Origin: Bacteroidota bacterium
Lineage (GTDB): Bacteria; Bacteroidota; Bacteroidia; Flavobacteriales; Flavobacteriaceae
Reading direction: 5' to 3'
Assembly (NCBI GenBank): GCA_023427845.1
Contig: JAEYZX010000200.1
Span: forward strand, 1-18,878
Length of the DNA stretch: 18,878 bases
The position numbers and the translations under genes are program-made. Within the stretch, counting starts at the first letter, position 1, and every line of letters starts with the position of its first letter. Below are positions 1 to 7,801 of this stretch, piece after piece. Under the pieces are notes generated by a model. The model did not search any database and had not been told where the DNA came from. It saw nothing but the letters and a program-made list of their open reading frames with translations.

Positions 1-840
1 TCGGCGAGACTGCCTGTCTATGCAATTATAATAGCATTGGTAATTCCCGATACGCGAATATTCGGATTCCTTAATTTGCAGGGCCTTACGTTGATGCTTT
101 TGTATTTATTGGGATTTGCAGTCGCCATTTTGTCGGCCTGGATCCTCAACAAAGTACTGAAAGTTAAAGGGAAGTCGTTTTTCATTGTCGAAATGCCGAA
201 TTACAAACTTCCGATGATCAAGAACGTAGCGCTGAATGTTGTCGAAAAGACAAAAGCCTTTGTATATGGTGCCGGTAAAATTATTCTTGCGATATCGATT
301 GTATTATGGTTCCTCGCATCATACGGCCCGGGGGAAAATTTCAATAATGCCGAGAATATCGTTACGGAGCGCGTTGAAGCGGAAAACCTTACCATTTCAG
401 ACGAGGAACTAGAGACTCGGATTGCATCACATAAACTCGAGAATTCCTATATCGGGATCATGGGCAAAGCAATCGAACCTGTTATCCGGCCTTTGGGTTA
501 CGACTGGAAAATTGGGATAGCGGTGTTGACATCGTTTGCCGCGCGTGAAGTATTCGTGGGAACGCTCGCAACCATTTACAGTGTTGGCGATGTTGAAAAC
601 GAAGATACCATAAAAGGAAAAATGGAACAGGAGGTCGATCCCAAAACCGGCAAAAAAGTATTCAATTTTGCATCGGGAATATCGCTGCTGCTGTTTTATG
701 CATTTGCGATGCAATGCGCAAGTACGCTTGCAATCACGAGAAAGGAAACGAATACGTGGAAATGGCCGCTTGTACAACTTATTTTTATGAGTGCTTTTGC
801 CTATGTGGTCGCATTGGCAGCATTTCAATTCTTAAAATAA
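1..840 (+). CDS. feoB: Ferrous iron transporter FeoB, C-terminal part (5' end outside window)
   Basis: The frame is open from the first base and begins with SARLPVY, a conserved FeoB permease motif, so the gene starts upstream of the window. About 279 residues remain. They cover the end of the first Gate region, a long soluble stretch and the second Gate, with hydrophobic membrane segments near codons 30-50 (from window start), 90-105, 220-240 and 255-275. The segment FAAREVFVGTLATIYSVG is typical of FeoB C-terminal permease domains. FeoB is the inner-membrane Fe(II) importer, whose N-terminal GTPase domain would lie upstream. A small cysteine-rich Feo partner follows 5 nt after the stop. Family assignment is secure; regulation cannot be judged because the promoter is not in the window. 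Confidence 0.95.
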   Translation, partial: SARLPVYAIIIALVIPDTRIFGFLNLQGLTLMLLYLLGFAVAILSAWILNKVLKVKGKSFFIVEMPNYKLPMIKNVALNVVEKTKAFVYGAGKIILAISIVLWFLASYGPGENFNNAENIVTERVEAENLTISDEELETRIASHKLENSYIGIMGKAIEPVIRPLGYDWKIGIAVLTSFAAREVFVGTLATIYSVGDVENEDTIKGKMEQEVDPKTGKKVFNFASGISLLLFYAFAMQCASTLAITRKETNTWKWPLVQLIFMSAFAYVVALAAFQFLK

Positions 841-845
841 ACGTT

Positions 846-968
846 ATGATACAGGAAATACTGGCATATTCGGCTTTGGTCCTTGCGATTGGATTCCTGA
901 TCCGCAAGTTCTTTTGGAAAACGAAAAAATCCAAAAAGGACTGCGGAAACGGCGGTTGCGGTTGCTAG
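846..968 (+). CDS. FeoB-associated Cys-rich membrane protein (40 aa)
   Basis: A 40-residue protein starts at the ATG five bases after the feoB stop. It has one N-terminal transmembrane helix (about residues 3-22), then a lysine-rich stretch (WKTKKSKKDC) and a tail CGNGGCGC with four cysteines in total. This is the layout of the small FeoB-associated cysteine-rich membrane proteins, sometimes mis-annotated as 'virus attachment protein p12', that follow feoB in many bacteria and are thought to take the FeoC-like position. The cysteines could bind iron or an Fe-S cluster at the cytoplasmic face; that is inference. Its stop TAG overlaps the stop of the convergent ZIP gene in the palindrome CTAG. 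Confidence 0.85.
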   Translation: MIQEILAYSALVLAIGFLIRKFFWKTKKSKKDCGNGGCGC

Positions 969-1783
969 CCAAGGGCCACATCGAGCGTCATCATTACGAC
1001 AAATCCGCCAATGAAGCCAAGCGTAGCAATATCGGTATTGTTTTCCTGCTGGGTTTCGGGAATCACTTCTTCTACAACCACAAAAATCATCGCACCTGCA
1101 GCAAATGCGAGGGCATAAGGCAGTAATGGCGTGAAAAATGTCACGGCAATAGCGCCAACTACTGCAGCAACCGGTTCGACGGCAGCAGATGATTGTCCGT
1201 ACACAAAACTCTTCCAGCGCGACATCCCCATTCGCCGTAGCGGCATTGAGACCGCAATCCCTTCGGGAAAATTCTGAATTCCGATTCCGATTGCCAATGT
1301 CACCGCTGCCGCAATACTAGCTTCGGGAATTCCCGCCGCGACTCCGCCAAAAAGTACACCAATTGCAAGCCCTTCGGGGATGTTGTGCATTGTTATCGCG
1401 AGCACGAGCAATGTTGTTCTTTGCCATGGCGATTTTACGCCTTCCGTTTTCGTAAAGTTGATGTGCATGTGAGGAAGCGCCTTATCCAATCCAAAAAGGA
1501 AAAATGCGCCTAAAATAAAACCAACCGCAGCCGGGATCACTTTTAGAAAACCGTCGCCTTCACTCATTTCGATTGCCGGTGCCAAAAGGCTCCAATAACT
1601 CGCCGCCACCATGACACCGCCTGTGAATCCGAGCATTCCGTCGAGCAGCGTGCGGTTCATCGATTTAAACAGAAAAACCACAGATGCACCAAGCGCTGTG
1701 AGACCCCAGGTAAACAATGTGGCATAAAGCGCCGCCAAAGTCGGGTCGATGCTTTCAAAATAATTAAGGATATCCTGAAACAT
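965..1783 (-). CDS. ZIP family divalent metal transporter (ZupT-like)
   Basis: 272 residues with about eight hydrophobic segments, the usual size for bacterial ZIP permeases. Signature motifs of the family are present: HNIPEG at residues 133-138 and QNFPEG at 170-175, whose His/Asn/Glu residues form the binuclear metal site in helices IV and V. A short His-containing loop (HMH, 105-107) precedes helix IV. ZIP proteins import Zn2+, Mn2+ or Fe2+ into the cytoplasm. The substrate cannot be read from sequence, but the gene lies one base downstream of a DtxR-type regulator on the same strand, which favours manganese or iron over zinc. It converges on feoB; the two stop codons overlap by 4 nt with no room for a terminator. 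Confidence 0.92.
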   Translation of the reverse strand: MFQDILNYFESIDPTLAALYATLFTWGLTALGASVVFLFKSMNRTLLDGMLGFTGGVMVAASYWSLLAPAIEMSEGDGFLKVIPAAVGFILGAFFLFGLDKALPHMHINFTKTEGVKSPWQRTTLLVLAITMHNIPEGLAIGVLFGGVAAGIPEASIAAAVTLAIGIGIQNFPEGIAVSMPLRRMGMSRWKSFVYGQSSAAVEPVAAVVGAIAVTFFTPLLPYALAFAAGAMIFVVVEEVIPETQQENNTDIATLGFIGGFVVMMTLDVALG

Positions 1784-1784
1784 A

Positions 1785-2438
1785 TTAAACTGTTTTTATA
1801 TAAAGGTTACTTGCAATTTTATTTGATATTGTAATCTCTGAACCGTTTGACCGAATCCGAAGCGAATCGTCAAAAGATTCTTTTTCGATGATTTCAAAAT
1901 CGGAACCCAATGCTATTTTCTGTTTGTCCAAATACTTTAGGAATTCTGATGAAGTATCTTTTACGCCAACGCAGATTGCACGCTGCCCTACAGTCAGTTC
2001 CGACAACAATTTATTGTCCATTTTAAGCAGTTCGCCTTTCGCATTCGGTATTGGATCGCCATGTGGATCTCTTGACGGATAGTCCAAAAACGCGTCAAGT
2101 TTGTCAATCAATGCTTCCGATTGAATGTGTTCGAGTTCCTCGGCAAGATCATGGACTTCATCCCATGAGAAGTTCAATTTCTCAACAAGGAATACTTCCC
2201 ATAGCCGGTGTTTCCTGACAATCATCTTGGCGGCATAAAGGCCGGACGCGGAAAGCACAACGCCCTGATACGGGCGATAATCAATCAGGTTTTTATCAGC
2301 CAGTTTCTTCATCATGTCGGTTACTGAAGATGCTTTTGTGTCAAGCATTTTTGCGATTGCATTCGTGCTGACACCTTTTTTTTGGAATTGCGACAAGTGA
2401 TATATGGCCTTTAAGTAATTTTCTTCCGAATACGTCAT
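1785..2438 (-). CDS. DtxR/MntR family metal-dependent transcriptional regulator
   Basis: 217 residues from the ATG at 2438; a GTG two codons upstream (2441) is a possible alternative, but AGGTG lies just before the ATG and MTYSEENYLKAIYHL is the typical family N-terminus. Residues about 1-70 form the winged helix. The dimerisation and metal-binding domain follows (HRLWEVFLVEKL, AEELEHIQSE, YPSRDPHGDPIP), with the Glu/His residues expected at the metal sites. The C-terminal 70 residues (LSELTVGQRAICVGV onward) form a FeoA/SH3-like domain, so this is the three-domain DtxR/IdeR architecture rather than the short MntR. It probably represses with Fe2+ or Mn2+ as co-repressor. It is co-directional with the ZIP gene (1-nt gap) and divergent from a TonB receptor; the shared intergenic region holds a palindrome. 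Confidence 0.92.
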   Translation of the reverse strand: MTYSEENYLKAIYHLSQFQKKGVSTNAIAKMLDTKASSVTDMMKKLADKNLIDYRPYQGVVLSASGLYAAKMIVRKHRLWEVFLVEKLNFSWDEVHDLAEELEHIQSEALIDKLDAFLDYPSRDPHGDPIPNAKGELLKMDNKLLSELTVGQRAICVGVKDTSSEFLKYLDKQKIALGSDFEIIEKESFDDSLRIRSNGSEITISNKIASNLYIKTV

Positions 2439-2489
2439 CACCTATTTTTAATTTCTGTAAATATAATAATTAAATATGTATCAAATTTT

Positions 2490-2507
2490 ATTTAGTTTTG
2501 TCTAAAT
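2490..2507. promoter_or_regulatory. Candidate DtxR-type operator overlapping the receptor -7 box
   Basis: ATTTAG-N6-CTAAAT is a perfect 6-bp-arm inverted repeat in the 78-nt gap between the divergent dtxR and TonB-receptor genes. The arms recall the TTAGG/CCTAA half-sites of DtxR-family operators. The word TAGTTTTG (2493-2500) inside it fits the Bacteroidota -7 consensus TAnnTTTG for the plus-strand receptor gene, so a bound repressor would block that promoter. No clear -33 TTG was found. Assignment to the neighbouring DtxR protein is inference. Confidence 0.55.
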
Positions 2508-2516
2508 TTATTTTTT

Positions 2517-4775
2517 ATGATACTAAAAATTTTGCTGGCGGTTTTTATGGGATTTGCATCATACAGCGCAAATGCACAGCAACAGGCCCTCATACAAGGG
2601 ACAATTAATCAAAATGCCATAGGTGTGCCATATGCCGAAATCACGCTAAACACCAACAATATCAGCACGGTAACCGATACTTTGGGAGTGTACAGAATGA
2701 CCGTCCCTTACGGAAATCACGTGATTAAAGTCACAGCCCCCGGATTTAAGGCTGAGCAATTGGATGTCGTCATAAACGAACCGCAGGTAACCTTAAATTT
2801 TTCGCTTGAGGCCAGCCATGACGTGCTTCACGAAGTGGTGGTGACCGGCACGCAAAAAGCCGTCCGGAGAATAGAAAGCGCGGTGCCTGTAGAGGTTTAC
2901 ACGCCCGTATTCTTTAAAAAAAATCCCACGCCCAATATTTTCGAAGCATTGCAAAACGTAAATGGCGTGCGACCTCAAATCAATTGCAATGTGTGCAATA
3001 CCGGCGACATTCATATTAACGGACTCGAAGGCCCTTATACAATGGTTTTGATAGACGGAATGCCGATCGTAAGCGGTTTATCGACTGTTTACGGATTGTC
3101 GGGGATCCCGACTTCGTTGCTCGAAAGGATCGAGATCGTAAAAGGTCCTGCGTCGTCGTTGTACGGTAGTGAAGCCGTAGGCGGACTTATCAATATCATC
3201 ACCAAAAACCCGAACAATGCCCCTGTATTTTCGGCCGATGTCTTTTCGACAAGTTGGGGCGAAGCCAACCTGGACGCTGGTTTTAAACTTCCGCTTGGCC
3301 CCGCAGCGGTTTTGACCGGCATAAACTACTATAACTACAGTCATCCCATCGATCAAAACAAAGATAATTTTACCGATGTGACCCTTCAGGACCGAATCTC
3401 GGTGTTTCAAAAATGGACGTTCGACCGCAGAAGCAACCGCCTTTTCGCCATCGCCGGGCGTTATTTTTATGAAGATCGATGGGGCGGCGAAATGCAATGG
3501 CAGCCGAAATATCGCGGTGGAAATGAAGTATATGGCGAAAGCATTTATACAAAACGATGGGAACTTTTCGGCGCATATGAACTTCCCGTAAAAGAAAAAA
3601 TGAATTTTGGTTTCTCATATACCCACCACGACCAAAATTCGGTCTATGGCACGACACACTACCTGGCCGAGCAAAAAATCGGATTTGCGCAGCTCACCTG
3701 GAACAAAGAACTGGCCTCGCATGATTTTCTTGCGGGAATATCGGCTCGTTATCAACTTTACGACGACAACACCACGGCAACACCGAAAGCCGACGAAACC
3801 TGCATTCCCGGAATCTTCATCCAGGATGAGTTTGCAATCGCTCCAAAGCACAATCTTTTACTTGGCGTGCGATACGACTACAACAACCGGCATGGTTCGA
3901 TCTTTACTCCGCGTTTTGCCTATAAGTGGAAACTTTCACCCGATGAGATCATCCGGCTGAACTCCGGAACCGGCTTTCGTGTCGTAAACCTGTTTACGGA
4001 AGAGCATGCAGCGCTCACAGGTTCGCGGGATGTTGTTATCGCCGAGCGTCTTAAACCCGAGAAATCCTATAATGTGAACTTGAATTATCTGAAGAAATTT
4101 TATTGGGGGACGCAAAATTTCGGCGAGATTGAGGCTACGGCGTGGTACACACACTTTTCAAATTCAATCCTACCCGATTACGACACCGATCCGAACAAAA
4201 TAATTTATAAGAACCTCGACGGTTATGCAGTCACAAAAGGTGTAAGCATCAATGCCGATGTTTCGTTGCCCAACGGTCTAAAATTTGTTGCGGGGGCTAC
4301 ATTAATGAACGTATCGAAAACGACCGATAATGTTAAAAGCAGGCAACTGCTTACAGAGCGGTTTTCGGCTACATGGTCGGTTTCATACCGATGGCGCCGT
4401 GCGTTTTTGGATATCGATTACACCGGAAATGCCTTTGGCAGGATGCGTCTGCCACTACTTGGGCCGCTCGACCCGAGAAAAGAATATTCCCCATTGTGGA
4501 GTATTCAGAACATTCAACTGACATTTAGGAAATTTCGAAATCTTGAGATTTATTTCGGGATCAAAAATTTGCTGGACTGGACGCCAAATCGTGGCAACCC
4601 GTTCATAATTGCACGTGCTGATGATCCGTTTGATCAAAACGTAGAATTTGACCCCGACGGAAATGCCGTTGCAACGCCTGATAATCCGTATGCGCTGACA
4701 TTCGATCCAGGATACGTTTACGCGCCAAACCAGGGCTTACGAACCTTTGGTGGAATCCGATTTACATTGAAATGA
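2517..4775 (+). CDS. TonB-dependent outer-membrane receptor with CxxC in the plug
   Basis: 752 residues. Signal peptide 1-20 (cleavage after SANA), carboxypeptidase-regulatory-like beta-sandwich about 24-98, probable TonB box near 104-112 (LHEVVVTGT), plug about 118-232 containing IVKGPASSLYGSEAVGGLINI, then a 22-strand barrel ending in aromatic-rich TFGGIRFTLK. It belongs to the FepA/CirA-like metal-complex or haem receptor group. The plug carries two cysteines (CNVC, 157-160) just before DIHINGLEG, which is unusual for outer-membrane receptors and could bind metal or form a disulfide. The gene is divergent from a DtxR regulator and overlaps a periplasmic thioredoxin-like gene by 4 nt (ATGA). 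The ligand is unknown; a Mn, Fe or haem complex would fit the neighbours. Only about ten bases separate the predicted transcription start from the ATG. Confidence 0.9.
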   Translation: MILKILLAVFMGFASYSANAQQQALIQGTINQNAIGVPYAEITLNTNNISTVTDTLGVYRMTVPYGNHVIKVTAPGFKAEQLDVVINEPQVTLNFSLEASHDVLHEVVVTGTQKAVRRIESAVPVEVYTPVFFKKNPTPNIFEALQNVNGVRPQINCNVCNTGDIHINGLEGPYTMVLIDGMPIVSGLSTVYGLSGIPTSLLERIEIVKGPASSLYGSEAVGGLINIITKNPNNAPVFSADVFSTSWGEANLDAGFKLPLGPAAVLTGINYYNYSHPIDQNKDNFTDVTLQDRISVFQKWTFDRRSNRLFAIAGRYFYEDRWGGEMQWQPKYRGGNEVYGESIYTKRWELFGAYELPVKEKMNFGFSYTHHDQNSVYGTTHYLAEQKIGFAQLTWNKELASHDFLAGISARYQLYDDNTTATPKADETCIPGIFIQDEFAIAPKHNLLLGVRYDYNNRHGSIFTPRFAYKWKLSPDEIIRLNSGTGFRVVNLFTEEHAALTGSRDVVIAERLKPEKSYNVNLNYLKKFYWGTQNFGEIEATAWYTHFSNSILPDYDTDPNKIIYKNLDGYAVTKGVSINADVSLPNGLKFVAGATLMNVSKTTDNVKSRQLLTERFSATWSVSYRWRRAFLDIDYTGNAFGRMRLPLLGPLDPRKEYSPLWSIQNIQLTFRKFRNLEIYFGIKNLLDWTPNRGNPFIIARADDPFDQNVEFDPDGNAVATPDNPYALTFDPGYVYAPNQGLRTFGGIRFTLK

Positions 4776-5227
4776 AAACACTTGCAATCCTCATGGCCGT
4801 TTTATTCCACGCTACCGTAGCCGCACAACTCCAAACCTACAGTTTTGAGGAAGCCGAAACAATCGCATCGAACAAGAAGCGGCCTTATTTCATATTCCTC
4901 AAAACCGATTGGTGCCGGTACTGCGCGATAATGGAACGCACCACGTTCGATGACCCTAAAGTTATCGACACGCTCAACGCCAATTACTATTTCATCCGCT
5001 TCGATGCAGCTTCACGCGACGCCGTGCATTTTAACGGTATCAATTTTAATTTTAAACCCACGGGAACTGGAACAGGATTGCACGAAATTGTACCATGGCT
5101 TCTCCAAGATACACCGGTCGCGTTTCCGTCGATCGTGATTCTTAATCCCGACTACACCGCCCGCCTTATAATAACCGAATTTCTATCGGCAGCACAGTTA
5201 CTTCAACTTATTGGCAACAGCAATTAA
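4772..5227 (+). CDS. Periplasmic thioredoxin-like protein
   Basis: 151 residues with a signal peptide (about 1-18, cleavage near VAA|QL). The redox motif WCRYC is at 47-51 after the beta strand PYFIFLKTD, and a cis-proline candidate (FPS, P119) precedes the strand IVILNP, so the thioredoxin fold is complete. The insertion around 88-110 (NFNFKPTGTGTGLHE) and the motif resemble the thioredoxin_7/DUF255-type group rather than classical TrxA. Its ATG overlaps the stop of the upstream receptor gene (ATGA), which implies translational coupling and a shared task. It may reduce or oxidise the CNVC pair in the receptor plug, or deliver reducing power for reductive release of the metal; both are inferences. 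Ends 115 nt before the next gene, whose promoter lies in the gap. Confidence 0.85.
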   Translation: MKTLAILMAVLFHATVAAQLQTYSFEEAETIASNKKRPYFIFLKTDWCRYCAIMERTTFDDPKVIDTLNANYYFIRFDAASRDAVHFNGINFNFKPTGTGTGLHEIVPWLLQDTPVAFPSIVILNPDYTARLIITEFLSAAQLLQLIGNSN

Positions 5228-5263
5228 TTGTATATCAACCTCTACAGCAAAACCTAAAAAAAA

Positions 5264-5284
5264 TATTTAGAATAATTTTAAATA
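5264..5284. promoter_or_regulatory. Fur-box-like 21-bp palindrome upstream of the siderophore receptor
   Basis: The two ten-base arms TATTTAGAAT and ATTTTAAATA flank a central A at 5274 and pair everywhere except one G-T position (5270/5278). The core TTAGAAT-A-ATTTTAA matches the 7-1-7 layout of Fur boxes. Its centre lies 26 bases before the -7 box at 5300, over the -33 region, an effective repressor position. Target-gene context (siderophore receptor) supports iron control. Confidence 0.65.
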
Positions 5285-5299
5285 ACGGATTTCTACTGT

Positions 5300-5307
5300 T
5301 ACCTTTG
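5300..5307 (+). promoter_or_regulatory. Promoter -7 element (TACCTTTG) of the siderophore receptor gene
   Basis: TACCTTTG fits the Bacteroidota TAnnTTTG consensus exactly, 36 bases before the start codon. No good -33 TTG is seen; that region is occupied by the Fur-like palindrome. A looser palindrome TTATT-N7-AATAA (5316-5332) lies in the presumed leader. Confidence 0.6.
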
Positions 5308-5342
5308 CGCTGTTTTTATTCAGTCTAAATAATCGTAGTAAC

Positions 5343-7730
5343 ATGAAATACGTATTTACGATTACCGCAATTTTGATTACGTCGGTAATTTTCGCACAAA
5401 ATGGAGTTTTAAACGGCAGCACGAAAGATGCCGATAACAATCCGCTTGTTGGGGTAAACATTGTTCTAAAGGAATCAAATCTATGGGCAATTTCAGATGA
5501 ATCCGGTAATTATTCAATCTCCAATATCCCATACGGAAAACACACACTTATTATGTCGATGATGGGTTATGTCGAACAAACGCAGGTCATCACCATCGAC
5601 AAACCTTTGACCATCGTGAATAGAAAATTGCAGGCCGACGATCAGCAACTCGAAGAAGTCGAAGTTTTCGGCGTTCGAAACAAACAGCCGGACAAGTTGC
5701 AGAACCTGACACGATTACCATTAAAACCAAGCGAACAGATTCAAAGCATCTCCATCATTTCTGAAAAAGTCATTGAACAACAGGGCGCACTTTCCATCAC
5801 TGAAGCTACGCGAAATGTACCCGGAGTTTATGCCTTCGCATCCTACGGCAACAAACGTGAAAGCATGGGATCTCGCGGTTATCGCGGAATTCCGATCCTT
5901 AAAAACGGAGTTCGCGTGAATTCGGATTTCCGCGGAACAGGAATCCTTACCGACGCATCCGGAATTGACAATATCCAGGTACTAAAAGGTGTGGCTGCAA
6001 TTACACAAGGTGTCGCAACAGACATCGGAAGCCCCGGAGGTGTTATCAACCTTGTAACAAAAACACCAAAATTTTATTCTGGCGGAAGCGCCTCGATGCG
6101 TGCAGGAAGCTGGGGATTCGCACGCCCTCAGTTTGATGTGTACGGTCCGCTTAACGACAATCAGAAAGTCGCGTTCCGAATCAATGGCGCATACGAAACA
6201 AAAGACAGCTACAGAAGCCAGGTTTCAGGTAAACGGTTATACGTGAACCCGTCATTTGCATGGAAAGCCACAAACAATACTACGATCACGGTCGAAATGG
6301 ATTACCTCGACGACAGCCGTACTCCCGACCTTGGGACTGTGAACCTTGCCGATAACGACACTTATGCGATTTACGATCTTCCGCACAATCGCTTCCTCGG
6401 ATTTGATTCAGACCGCACGATGACGCAAAACGCAACATATTCAGTTCGTTTAGACCATAGGTTCAACAATATTTTTGCTGTAAAAGCGGCTTATTTCAAA
6501 TCCGATTTATCGGTCGATGATAAAGGTGCAGCGTTGTCGGGTGCCGGACCGGTATTCAATATCCGCAACCGCAGTTATGCCGAAAGCACACGAAAAGATG
6601 TTAATGAAGTCCTTCAGCTTGACCTTGTTGCCGAAGATTATCTGACAGGCTCGATCAAGCATACGTTCCAAATCGGAATGGATTACAACCGAAACAGCGT
6701 TGCAACATCGAATTCCCGCGCACTAAATTCGGCCGGAGGCACAACACTCGACCAAATCGATGTTTTCGCACCTGTCAGCAACACACTTCCGTCCGATCTG
6801 ACATTGGATGTAACCACAGCGGGATCGAGTTCACGTGGCTTCGGACTGCTTGCACAAGGTGTGACGACCTGGAACAAATGGTTCAAAACATTTTTAGGTG
6901 TACGCTACAGCACGGTTGAAACCACGGAAGAGGGTACACTTGGAATAAACACCAGTGATGCGTGGAATCCGCTTGCCGGAATCATGGTGTCGCCAATGAA
7001 AAACATAAACTTATTTGCATCCTATACAAACAGCTCGAATCCGCGGACAGCAACCCGCACCGACATCAATGGAAACGAACTTGGAAATGAGAGATGGGAC
7101 CAGTGGGAGACAGGCGTTAAAACCACATGGCTCGATGATCGTTTGCGATTCAACCTGACGCTGTTCAAAATCAACAACAAAGACATGAATCTTCCCGTGT
7201 ATGATGAAACCTGGACGCCTACCGGTTATTTCCAAAAAGGCGGTAACGACCAGCGTCAGGGAATCGAAGCGGAACTTTCAGGGCGGATCTTGCCGAATTT
7301 CGAAATCATCACCGGCTATTCGTATATCGATGCACGGTACAAGGAACATACTTCATTTGTGTACAATTCGTCACCACTGAACACGCCAACGCACACATTC
7401 AATGCATGGGGCAATTACACTTTCGTGAACAATGCACTTAGAGGATTGTCGATTGGCGGCGGCGTCTATTACATCGGCGACCGACCAATGAACGACTGGT
7501 CGTCGGGCGCGGTCACACACGAAGGAATCGTTCCCGGCCAAAAACCTTTCGATCTGAAAGGCTATACCGTGGTGAACTTCCAGGCGGGATACGAAATCAA
7601 CAGCAATTGGGATGTGAGACTGTTACTGAACAACGCATTTGATGAACTGGGTTATAACGCCTATCGAACGTCATATATAAATCAGATCGATCCTGTGAAT
7701 TTCGCAGGCATACTGACCTATCGTTTCTAA
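5343..7730 (+). CDS. TonB-dependent siderophore receptor
   Basis: 795 residues. Signal peptide 1-18 (cleavage before QNGVLNG), carboxypeptidase-regulatory-like domain about 20-105, then a plug of the FhuA/FoxA siderophore type: IQSISIISEKVIEQQGA, GYRGIPILKNGVRVNSDFRG, IDNIQVLKGVAAITQG and SPGGVINLVTKTPKF. The barrel follows and ends GILTYRF, a C-terminal aromatic signature for BAM assembly. Ferric siderophores would be moved to the periplasm with TonB-ExbBD energy. The next gene is a PepSY-domain membrane protein, a common partner of such receptors. A Fur-like palindrome and a -7 box precede it. The siderophore itself cannot be named. The ATG at 5343 gives a good signal peptide and lies 12 bases after the region GTAGTAAC-like leader; no strong Shine-Dalgarno is seen, as is normal for this phylum. 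Confidence 0.93.
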   Translation: MKYVFTITAILITSVIFAQNGVLNGSTKDADNNPLVGVNIVLKESNLWAISDESGNYSISNIPYGKHTLIMSMMGYVEQTQVITIDKPLTIVNRKLQADDQQLEEVEVFGVRNKQPDKLQNLTRLPLKPSEQIQSISIISEKVIEQQGALSITEATRNVPGVYAFASYGNKRESMGSRGYRGIPILKNGVRVNSDFRGTGILTDASGIDNIQVLKGVAAITQGVATDIGSPGGVINLVTKTPKFYSGGSASMRAGSWGFARPQFDVYGPLNDNQKVAFRINGAYETKDSYRSQVSGKRLYVNPSFAWKATNNTTITVEMDYLDDSRTPDLGTVNLADNDTYAIYDLPHNRFLGFDSDRTMTQNATYSVRLDHRFNNIFAVKAAYFKSDLSVDDKGAALSGAGPVFNIRNRSYAESTRKDVNEVLQLDLVAEDYLTGSIKHTFQIGMDYNRNSVATSNSRALNSAGGTTLDQIDVFAPVSNTLPSDLTLDVTTAGSSSRGFGLLAQGVTTWNKWFKTFLGVRYSTVETTEEGTLGINTSDAWNPLAGIMVSPMKNINLFASYTNSSNPRTATRTDINGNELGNERWDQWETGVKTTWLDDRLRFNLTLFKINNKDMNLPVYDETWTPTGYFQKGGNDQRQGIEAELSGRILPNFEIITGYSYIDARYKEHTSFVYNSSPLNTPTHTFNAWGNYTFVNNALRGLSIGGGVYYIGDRPMNDWSSGAVTHEGIVPGQKPFDLKGYTVVNFQAGYEINSNWDVRLLLNNAFDELGYNAYRTSYINQIDPVNFAGILTYRF

Positions 7731-7801
7731 TTAAGATCTAATAACTGGAATCATGCGGTTTTCTACAATGTAGGAAGCCGTTTCCGGGTTAAAACACCAT
7801 C

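Noticed and set aside
714..968. Longer 84-codon reading for the small Feo protein, starting inside feoB
   Set aside because: The first 44 codons are feoB out of frame. The ATG at 846 gives a clean membrane helix plus Cys tail that matches the family.
2439..2441. GTG at 2441 as the dtxR start
   Set aside because: The adjacent ATG at 2438 has AGGTG just upstream and gives the standard family N-terminus; the GTG would add only one residue.
7731..7801. A separate promoter for the PepSY gene
   Set aside because: No TAnnTTTG word and no palindrome was found in this 71-nt gap; cotranscription with the siderophore receptor is simpler.
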